Part shown: positions 1 through 6,527 of the stretch, in pieces
How positions within the stretch are numbered: the first letter of the stretch is position 1
Layout of the letters: each line of letters opens with the position of its first letter
From: Oegoconia quadripuncta
Taxonomy: Eukaryota > Arthropoda > Insecta > Lepidoptera > Autostichidae
NCBI GenBank assembly: GCA_949316235.1
Contig: OX438750.1
Location: 4,912,501-4,976,500, forward strand
DNA: 64,000 nucleotides
Direction: 5' to 3'
Notes under the pieces: generated by a model
What the model saw: the letters and a program-made list of their open reading frames with translations, nothing else
Told to the model about the DNA's origin: nothing
The model's database searches: none
Translations under genes and position numbers: made by a program

Positions 1-196
1 GGATAATTGTTAAAAATTTAATCTATCCGACAAGGGTTAGTGAAAAGTTGGAACCGTTCATACGAGAAAACGTCTCGCGAGCGCGGAGTCCTCAATACAG
101 TATTGCCACGTCCGACGGACTGGCGCTACGAAACGGTGGCGACACCGTACGTATACAAAGTGTACCACTACCACTCTACTTGCTTACTTACTTACT
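1..196 (+). other. H1 upstream spacer (end of H4-H1 spacer)
   Basis: Non-coding DNA upstream of the first H1 gene, nearly identical to 37778-37973 and 58264-58459. I see no convincing gene in it; the small open frames across it have no recognisable content. The window begins inside the repeat unit, so the H4 gene expected further upstream is outside. Confidence 0.7.
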
Positions 197-232
197 TAAT
201 ATTATTCCTAGTTTGTGTGGTTCGGTTCAGTC
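197..232 (+). promoter_or_regulatory. H1 core promoter (TATA-like plus initiator)
   Basis: TAATATTA at 197-204 is followed by TCAGTC at 227-232, a match to the arthropod initiator consensus. The initiator A lies about 31 bp from the TATA-like element. The same pair occurs at the other two H1 genes. None of the three H1 promoters carries an insertion. Confidence 0.6.
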
Positions 233-307
233 GTGCGTCGCGCAGCTCGTCGTTCGTTTGTGTGTTTGTGTGTTCTACATTAAAAACATAATAATAAATA
301 TATTATT

Positions 308-1009
308 ATGGCAGACACGGCCGTAGCCTCTGATGCACCCGCCCCGGCGACACCCGCCAAGAAGCCGAAGGCGTCCGCCGGAGGCGGCGCGAAGAAACCC
401 AAAGCGAAACCGACCCACCCGAAGACGTCCGATATGGTGAACAGCGCCATCAAGGAGTTGAAGGAGCGCAGCGGATCGTCGCTGCAGGCCATCAAGAAGT
501 ATATCGCCGCCCAGTACAAGGTGGACGCCGAGAAGCTGGCGCCGTTCATCAGGAGGTACCTCAAGAGCGCCGTCGAGTCGGGCGCGCTCATCCAGACCAA
601 GGGCAAGGGAGCGTCCGGTTCTTTCAAGCTCGAATCGAAGACGTCCGCCTCCAAGAAACCCACCACCGCCAAGTCCGGAGCGAAGGCGTCCGCGGCCAAG
701 CCCAAGAAGGCGGCCGCCTCCTCGGCGGCGGGCGGCAAGGGCAAGAAGGCGGTCGCGGCCGCCTCCTCTCCGTCTAAGGCGAAATCGACGCCCGCAGCCA
801 CCGCCAGGGACAAGAAGGCGGCCGCCGCGAAGAAGAAGCCCGCCGCTAAGAAAGCGGCCACCCCCGCCAAGGCGAAGGCAGCCGCGCCCAAAGCGAAGAA
901 GACCGCCAAGCCCCCGACGAAGAAGCCGAAAGCGCCAAAACCTAAGAAGGCCGCCGCCGCTTCTAAGTCGAAGCCCGCCGCGAAGAAGGCCGCCTCGGCG
1001 AAGAAGTAA
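308..1009 (+). CDS. H1: Histone H1 (linker histone), copy 1
   Basis: Linker histone of 233 aa that binds nucleosomal linker DNA and compacts chromatin. The layout is typical: a short Ala/Pro/Lys N-terminal tail, a winged-helix globular domain at about residues 37-108 (starts HPKTSDMV, ends GASGSFKL) and a long Lys/Ala/Pro C-terminal tail. The ATG at 308 is the first in frame and lies about 80 nt after the predicted start site. The 3' stem-loop marks it as replication-dependent. It is the only histone here whose promoter stays free of insertions in all copies. It is identical to the copy at 58571 and differs from the copy at 38085 at residue 136 (Ala here, Thr there). Confidence 0.98.
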   Translation: MADTAVASDAPAPATPAKKPKASAGGGAKKPKAKPTHPKTSDMVNSAIKELKERSGSSLQAIKKYIAAQYKVDAEKLAPFIRRYLKSAVESGALIQTKGKGASGSFKLESKTSASKKPTTAKSGAKASAAKPKKAAASSAAGGKGKKAVAAASSPSKAKSTPAATARDKKAAAAKKKPAAKKAATPAKAKAAAPKAKKTAKPPTKKPKAPKPKKAAAASKSKPAAKKAASAKK

Positions 1010-1147
1010 ATGAATCGGCCGGCCGTCCGACTAAACGACGACCAACCCCGCCGCGCCGTCGCCGCCGCCGCCGCCGCCGCCGGTCGATTATGCGATAAAG
1101 GTAAATTGTTGATATCTATCTATCTATCAACGCGTCGCGTCGCGTCG

Positions 1148-1148
<1 letters not shown>

Positions 1149-1206
<58 letters not shown>
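1149..1206. repeat. (CGT)n microsatellite in H1 3' UTR, unit 1
   Basis: Trinucleotide run inside the H1 3' UTR. It is longer in the other units (about 38928-38996 and 59411-59508), so transcript length before the stem-loop differs between copies. Confidence 0.9.
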
Positions 1207-1242
1207 CCTCCGCGTCGGTCCTCGCGAGCGAGCGAGCGAGCG

Positions 1243-1273
<31 letters not shown>

Positions 1274-1346
1274 CAAGCAAGCCAAGCAAGCAAGCAAGCA
1301 AGCAAGCACGAGACGATGCGGCCGCCATACAACAGCAAAAACAAAA

Positions 1347-1362
1347 AGCCCTTTTCAGGGCT
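1347..1362 (+). terminator. H1 histone 3' stem-loop (variant)
   Basis: AGCCCTTTTCAGGGCT: 6-bp stem, TTTC loop, T-A loop-closing pair. The basal pair is A-T, whereas the core histone copies in this window have G-C. It is the SLBP-bound 3'-processing signal of replication-dependent histone mRNA. Confidence 0.92.
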
Positions 1363-1684
1363 AACAAATCGTTCAGAGGTCACAAGATGTTTCTTTACGA
1401 AATACGTTCAGTCGATCGTTACCTACCTACCTACCTACCTACCTACCTACCTACCTACCTACCTACCTACCTATTCCCACATAAAATAAATTTTCGTTGT
1501 GTTTGTTCATTTAATTCCCGCCCTATTTTAATGCGCTTAAGGTTAACTAACTGTATTCATGCTTTTCGAATTTATTGTATGCAAACAAACATACAAAGTA
1601 GATTATGACATGGTGCATAGCGTTCGCGCTCGCTCTCTCTCTCTCTCTCTCCACGTGTCTGTCTCGCTCGACGTTTACCCCACC

Positions 1685-1696
1685 GTTACCGAGTCA
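1685..1696. repeat. Target-site duplication of B1 (left copy)
   Basis: GTTACCGAGTCA, repeated at 4109-4120 on the other side of B1 and present once in the uninserted spacers at about 39486 and 59995. Confidence 0.85.
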
Positions 1697-1992
1697 TTTT
1701 TTTTTTTTTTTTTTTTTTTTTTTTGCGCCCATGCAAAGGCACCCTCCGGAGGAACGAAGGAGGGAGGCGGAGAAGGCTCTAAGCTTACGAGCACAGCCGG
1801 CTGTGCAAGTTATGTGGGACTCACAGAGTGTGCCTACCCACTAAAACTCCGCCTTGGAGGTAGGGACTAGCCGTGAGGCTTTTATCCCGTCATCGGAAGC
1901 GACCCCTTACCTGGGGAGGGGAGGGGCGCTAGTGGTGCTCTGCTAGAAGAGCATCACTTAGAAGAGCCTAGAGCTAATCGAGAGTCGATGAT

Positions 1993-2020
1993 GATGAGTC
2001 AGGGGTGCCCCTGACTCATC
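1993..2020 (-). other. 3' hairpin of family B (copy B1)
   Basis: GATGAGTCAGGGG and its perfect complement CCCCTGACTCATC separated by two bases. In B2 the same stem surrounds a 9-nt loop inside the end of ORF2. The Gag-only copies keep it although the rest of ORF2 is gone. Confidence 0.7.
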
Positions 2021-2095
2021 TGTGGCCGCCAGGAGGCAAGCCAGATCAGATGTGAGTTTATTGGGTGGGAGTGTTTATGTTTGGGATATTTGTAT

Positions 2096-3637
2096 TTAAA
2101 TGGAGTTTAGTAGATGGTGATGTTCGACTAGAGCAAGGAGTCGTTCTTGGGCTGTGCGTGAAGCGCGTAGTTTGCGGGCGAGTATTGATATCTCTCCGAT
2201 ATCAATACCGCTGATTGCAGCGTAGACGGTCTGCATGTCCTCAGCCAGGGAGGGCATACTGCCACCTGGGTGAGGCTTTGGTTGATTTGGGCGTGGGGTG
2301 GCTGGAGGAGCCTGAGGGCGGAGGACTGAGGAGGGGGCTGGGGTTTTAGGACCCCAGGGGTTTGAGACCTGAGGGGGCTTAAGGGGTGGGAAGTGAGGGA
2401 GTGTCACCGGGGGTGGTGAAGGTTTGTGACCTGCTTGGGTGGAGGCTTTAGGAGCCTTTTGAGTGGGGCGGGGGCGGGGAGCACGCGGGCAACCGCGGTA
2501 GTTGGCCGTATGGCCGGATTGTCCACATAGCACGCACGATGGAGGAGTCTCATCGTCACGTGTGCGTGTGCACTCTTTTGTGCTATGTGGCTCTAGGCAC
2601 TTTACGCACCTGGGGTTGGCGGAACAGTTTGCCGCTGCGTGGCCATAGAGCTGGCAGCGGTGGCACTGACCGGGGTGACCGCGTTTGTGCGGGGGCTCTA
2701 TTTTTATTTTGGAGAGCCCACAGATGGTGAGTTCTCCTTTGAAGATGTCCCTAGCGTTGGGGACATTGGTGAGGATGGCTAGGGCTAGTGGGTATGTTTT
2801 ACCCGTGCGGCTGTGCATTTTGTGCACAGCCTCAACGGGGAAACCTTGCAGGATGAGGTCATCGAGTATGGCCTCGTTGGGGAGTTCGTGCGGGACGCCA
2901 CGAAGGACGGCACGGATTTTACGCTCCTCGGGGAGCGCATAGGAGTGGTAGGGGATTTGATTTTGGGACAGTAACCTCGTGAGGTTCCTAAAATCGGTGA
3001 TTGAGGGGACTATTATTTTGATGGCCTCACCGGTGTTGGAGGCCTGGGAGTATTGCACCTTGTTGTCGGTGCAGAGTTTTGAGACGAAGGTCCACTTCGT
3101 CTTATCCCTGAGGAAGACAGGCGGGGGGGCTTTAAGTTTGGGGTGCGTGGGGGCTGCCGTCTGGCTTGGGGGGGCGGGGGTGGGGATGTCTAGCGACATC
3201 AGAGGTGCTGGAGAAGGAGAGAGGGTGGGTGGGAGAAGGGGAGAGAGGGGGGGGGGGATCTCGGTGGCCGAGCTAGGGGGGGGGCTGGGGGGTGCGGTTT
3301 TGGAACCACATTTGGCGGACCGCTTCTTGCGGGGTTTGACGAGTTCGAACTCGGGTTGGTCGGAAGGGGGGTGAGCGCCGACGATGGTGCCATTCTCGGA
3401 GATTTCCGAGTTGGAACCGTCATCGGGTGAGACGGGCCTCTTACGGGAGGAAGTGGTTGAAATGGAGTCAGAGTACTCCATTTCTTGAACGGGCGAGGGG
3501 TCGGGTTGGGCGGGTCGGGCAGCTTTTTCTTTAAGAGCTTTGCAAAAATATTTTTGGAATGCAGCTTTGTCAAAATTGATGCCGCTGCTTTCCAGGAAGG
3601 ATGAGATCATCTCTAAAAAGTCGTTTTTGGTTGCCAT
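2096..3637 (-). CDS. ORF1 Gag-like nucleic-acid-binding protein (B1)
   Basis: Protein of 513 aa, intact. The N-terminal third is Ser/Pro rich with a basic nuclear-localisation-like patch (KPRKKRSAK). A central region resembles the Jockey ORF1 RRM/PRE_C2HC module (VLRGVPHEL). Three zinc knuckles follow at about residues 325-338 (CHRCQLYGHAAANC), 344-356 and 368-383. Such proteins coat element RNA and carry it to the target. The C-terminus is a short helical segment (IGEISILARKLRASR). It matches the B3 protein at all but one position that I can find (Pro versus Arg in EIP-PLSP). No ORF2 follows, so mobility would need a reverse transcriptase in trans, perhaps from B2. Confidence 0.92.
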   Translation of the reverse strand: MATKNDFLEMISSFLESSGINFDKAAFQKYFCKALKEKAARPAQPDPSPVQEMEYSDSISTTSSRKRPVSPDDGSNSEISENGTIVGAHPPSDQPEFELVKPRKKRSAKCGSKTAPPSPPPSSATEIPPPLSPLLPPTLSPSPAPLMSLDIPTPAPPSQTAAPTHPKLKAPPPVFLRDKTKWTFVSKLCTDNKVQYSQASNTGEAIKIIVPSITDFRNLTRLLSQNQIPYHSYALPEERKIRAVLRGVPHELPNEAILDDLILQGFPVEAVHKMHSRTGKTYPLALAILTNVPNARDIFKGELTICGLSKIKIEPPHKRGHPGQCHRCQLYGHAAANCSANPRCVKCLEPHSTKECTRTRDDETPPSCVLCGQSGHTANYRGCPRAPRPRPTQKAPKASTQAGHKPSPPPVTLPHFPPLKPPQVSNPWGPKTPAPSSVLRPQAPPATPRPNQPKPHPGGSMPSLAEDMQTVYAAISGIDIGEISILARKLRASRTAQERLLALVEHHHLLNSI

Positions 3638-4108
3638 AGCGGCTGAGGGGTGTTATTATTTGGGGGGGGAAGAAAAACCTCCCTGCCAATGGCAGGGGGG
3701 AGAGAGAAGGGGAGGGGTGTGAGCAGGTATCCCTATTGGATAGCCGCTCGTACCGTCACCCTTGGGTCAAGGCCCAAGTGCAATGGGATCGGGTCTGCCG
3801 GTTTCTTCAGGTCCTGAAGGGATTGAAGTCGCACCGGGTCAACGACAGTTGGCTTAGTTGTCACGGTTACGTATCCACCAACTCAAACGCGGCAGATGCG
3901 CAAACTAAGTGCTAACGCGACTTTGTGTTGCCAATGAGTTGGCAGCAAAAAACCGCGCATCTGAAAGGCGGCGGGTGTGCGGAGGCACAAACGCGTATGA
4001 CGCACCCACGGGGGGGGTGCGGGACGCGGCACAGCGTACTCACGGCAATGGCGGAGCGAGAGGGCGCGCGGTACGTGCGGGCACGACGGCGGCGCGGAGC
4101 GGAATGGT

Positions 4109-4120
4109 GTTACCGAGTCA
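4109..4120. repeat. Target-site duplication of B1 (right copy)
   Basis: GTTACCGAGTCA, the partner of 1685-1696. Confidence 0.85.
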
Positions 4121-4121
4121 T

Positions 4122-4149
4122 CGTCTAAATACATAATAAAGCAGAGAAA
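4122..4149 (+). promoter_or_regulatory. Orphaned H2A TATA region upstream of A1
   Basis: CTAAATACATAATAAAGCAGAGA corresponds to the region 31-33 bp upstream of the H2A start site in the intact unit (60012-60037). It is now separated from H2A by A1 and points into that element. Confidence 0.6.
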
Positions 4150-4226
4150 TCGTGCACCCGCGACGGTAGCGACACTCCGCGGCCGGCCGCGTCGACTGAC
4201 ATAACGTCGCATACGTTATTGCGCAT

Positions 4227-4267
4227 AGGGACCGCCGCGCAGTTTTCACTGCGGGTTCTAGGTCCCT
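4227..4267 (+). other. 5' leader hairpin resembling histone stem-loop (A1)
   Basis: The outer stem AGGGACC/GGTCCCT (4227-4233 with 4261-4267) encloses CGCAGT-TTTC-ACTGCG at 4238-4253. The inner hairpin has the histone stem-loop geometry: 6 bp, T-A closing pair, TTTC loop, G at the second stem position. It is conserved in all A copies and in D. SLBP binding is not shown. Confidence 0.6.
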
Positions 4268-4775
4268 TTTGTTTCACGCGAATTAGTGCTTCGTCGCAAA
4301 TCCGCCCCTAGCGGTGGTCGCCCTGACAGACACCCCTTGGGCAGGGGACAACAGTGTCTCGGGCAGGAGGCTGACCCGAGCCTCGCGGTTCCCCTTCTGG
4401 GAAACGCAATATCGGAAGGCGTTAGCGTACGGCCTTGGGGGGTCTCCTAGTCGTGCGCTAGAGTGCGTCCGCCCTACCAACCACCCATCCCACCCTCCTA
4501 TCCCCGTGGTGTTGTTTGGGCGTCTGCCGGGACCGCTCCCGGCCGGCTACCCTCTCGCCTCGGGCAGCTAGGGCTTTACACCCTCCGCACATTGAGATTG
4601 GCGGAGGACCACGACACACCTGAGGGTTAGGGCCTCACCTATAGGCACTCAACCTCCCTGCCTACACCCGGCGGGGAGGGTAGTACTCATCCGCGGGCAA
4701 TCCCACCCGTCGGACCCCTCTGCGCCTAACGCAACTTTATTTTAAGCGCGCTTCACGCGCTCATCTCGTCTCGCA

Positions 4776-6527
4776 ATGGCCTTAGTCATTGACGTGGCCC
4801 GCCTCCCAGCCCTTCTGGCTCAGCTCGGCATGAGCTACCAGGAGGCCCTTCTGGCCTTCGCGCCCCCCTCCGCTCCAGCCGTTTCGGCAACGGAGGCGGC
4901 GGCGCCGTCCTTGTCGCCGGACGTGGTATTCACGCCAAATTTACCGGCCGCTTCTTCTAAGCGCGTCCGCTCCCCCTCCCCCGCTCACTCGGAGCGCGAG
5001 CGTTCGCCCGTTAGGGGCGAACGCACTTCGACATCGGAGGACGAGTCTCCGTGCTCTCAGGAGAGCATGGACACGGCGTCCGCCGAATCCCCCGACTCTT
5101 ACGAGTCGGAGGCCAACTCCAACTCGTCCTCTTCTTCCGCCGAGGACGAGTTCGTCACGGTGGGAAAGAGGCAGAAGAGGAGGCGTAAGGCCAAATCTGA
5201 CGCCTCTTCCTCCACCTCAGCCGGCCAGCCTCCCAAAAAGAGCGCTGCAGTCGCCGCTCCCCCCGCCCCTCTCGCGGCCGCCTCGCCGCCGCGCGCGCCC
5301 GCATCTCCGCCGGGCGCGTCCTCCCCGCCTGCCTCACAGGCTCCCCGTCAGCCTCGCTCCACTCGCCCCCCGCCTGTTTTCATACAGGAGAAAGCGAAGT
5401 GGAGCCGCGTCTCCTCTCTACTTAACGAGAGGAAGATCGCGTTCACGCACGCCCGTACCACGCCGCAAGGCATTAAAGTCGAGGTTCCCACCTCGGACGA
5501 TCACCGCCGCTTCACGGCCCTCCTGAAAGCCGAATCCATCGGCTTTCACACTTACGCCCTAGAGGATGAGCGGCTCTTCCGCGTAGTTATACGCGGAGTC
5601 CCCAAAGAGCTCGACTCTAGGGAGATTCGCGAGGACCTCAACGCGCAGGGGTTCCCTGCGCTGGAGGTCCACCGCATGTTCCATGGCCGCACCAAATCGG
5701 CTTACGATATGGTGCTGGTCATCCTCCCGATGACCGAAGGAGGGAAGGCGATCGCCAACAAGCTGGCGGCCGTCTGCTCGCTCTCGGGCATCAAAGTGGA
5801 GCCTCCCAACAAAAAGGGACCGCCCGGACAGTGCCACCGCTGTCAGCTTTACGGGCACTCCGCCCGTAACTGCTTTGCGACTGCCAGGTGCGTAAAGTGC
5901 CTCGGCAGTCACGGGACCCCCGATTGCCCTCGTCCCAAGGACAGGGCGGAATGCAGCGAGCCTCCGAGCTGCGTCCTGTGCGGTGCCACCGGTCATCCGG
6001 CGAATTACCGCGGATGCCCGATGGCCCCGCGCAGGGGGCGCGCCGCTCCCAAGCGCGCCGCTGCCCCGACCGCGACCCCTAGGCCGCGACCCCCTCCCCC
6101 ATCCGGGCCGCAATTCCCTGCGCTCGGACCGCGGCCCCTCATCCCCGGGCTGACTCGTTTTTCCCCACCCGCCGACCTGCGCCCATCGTGGGCAAAGGTC
6201 GCCGCCCCCGCGCCTCCACCCGCGGTCCGCAGGCCGGTTCAGCTGCCTGCGGCCGCGGCCAACCCCCCTCCTGCGCCGGCCTCACCGGTCAGGAGAACCG
6301 CCCCCCGCGCCTCACGCCCCCCATCCTCGCCCTCCGCCTTCTCGGCGGAGGACGACTTTGCACTAGTTTGCGATTTCGCCAGCGTCTTCAACGTTGACGA
6401 AATCGCTGAGCTGGCTCAGCAGCTCAGAGCCACCAACGGCATGAGGGAAGAGCGTCTCGCCCTCGCCGTCAAATTCTCGCGTGTTATCGCCGCCATCTCC
6501 TCCTTTAACACTGAGTCGGCCCGTTGA
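4776..6527 (+). CDS. ORF1 Gag-like protein (A1)
   Basis: Protein of 583 aa. The N-terminus is Ser/Pro/acidic (SEDESPCSQ, then a poly-Ser tract). It is followed by a nuclear-localisation-like patch (KRQKRRRKAK, residues about 131-140), a Pro-rich linker, and the Jockey ORF1 RRM/PRE_C2HC-type module at about 203-338 (VVIRGVPKEL). Three zinc knuckles follow at about 353-366 (CHRCQLYGHSARNC), 372-384 and 399-414. It is predicted to bind element RNA and form the nuclear ribonucleoprotein. It is two residues shorter than the A2-A4 proteins because one Asn-Ser repeat is missing near residue 117. Its TGA stop shares the final A with the ORF2 ATG (TGATG). Confidence 0.94.
   Translation: MALVIDVARLPALLAQLGMSYQEALLAFAPPSAPAVSATEAAAPSLSPDVVFTPNLPAASSKRVRSPSPAHSERERSPVRGERTSTSEDESPCSQESMDTASAESPDSYESEANSNSSSSSAEDEFVTVGKRQKRRRKAKSDASSSTSAGQPPKKSAAVAAPPAPLAAASPPRAPASPPGASSPPASQAPRQPRSTRPPPVFIQEKAKWSRVSSLLNERKIAFTHARTTPQGIKVEVPTSDDHRRFTALLKAESIGFHTYALEDERLFRVVIRGVPKELDSREIREDLNAQGFPALEVHRMFHGRTKSAYDMVLVILPMTEGGKAIANKLAAVCSLSGIKVEPPNKKGPPGQCHRCQLYGHSARNCFATARCVKCLGSHGTPDCPRPKDRAECSEPPSCVLCGATGHPANYRGCPMAPRRGRAAPKRAAAPTATPRPRPPPPSGPQFPALGPRPLIPGLTRFSPPADLRPSWAKVAAPAPPPAVRRPVQLPAAAANPPPAPASPVRRTAPRASRPPSSPSAFSAEDDFALVCDFASVFNVDEIAELAQQLRATNGMREERLALAVKFSRVIAAISSFNTESAR

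Larger units (their letters stand above)
1010..1684 (+). other. H1 3' UTR and H1-H2A spacer, unit 1
   Basis: Between the stop codon and the stem-loop (1347-1362) lie about 340 nt holding a (CGT)n run at 1149-1206 and a GAGC/CAAG tetranucleotide run at about 1223-1307. A (CCTA)n run follows at about 1420-1472, then unique A/T-rich sequence and a (TC)n tract near 1631-1651. Open frames here encode only homopolymers (poly-Ser, poly-Asp, poly-Arg) and are not genes. Confidence 0.8.
1697..4106 (-). mobile_element. Gag-only Jockey-group element, family B (copy B1), antisense
   Basis: A 2.4-kb element in reverse orientation. Its tail reads as poly-T at 1697-1724 and its 5' end (CATTCCGCTCCGCGCC in element sense) ends at 4106. 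It is flanked by a 12-bp duplication, with two extra bases (GT) at 4107-4108. It encodes ORF1 only. Relative to B2, about 2.76 kb containing almost all of ORF2 is missing, and sequence resumes at the last part of ORF2 plus the 3' UTR. The same junction occurs in B3, so this is a propagated non-autonomous form and not a local deletion. It lies just upstream of the H2A TATA-like box and is the only antisense insertion in the window. Confidence 0.92.

Noticed and set aside
280..909. 209-aa antisense frame across H1
   Set aside because: A shadow created by the Lys/Ala codon bias of H1.
1116..1383. Open frames of poly-Thr, poly-Asp, poly-Arg and poly-Ser
   Set aside because: They are translations of the (CGT)n and GAGC/CAAG microsatellites in the H1 3' UTR and change length between units.
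4238..4253. The leader hairpin as a relic of a captured histone 3' end
   Set aside because: Only the geometry and loop match; the stem sequence differs (CGCAGT versus GGCCCT) and there is no flanking histone 3' UTR sequence. Convergence or chance fits better than capture.
5559..6113. 184-aa minus-strand frame inside ORF1 of family A (repeated in every copy)
   Set aside because: A shadow of the GC-rich ORF1 coding frame. It would have to be antisense to a clear zinc-knuckle protein.
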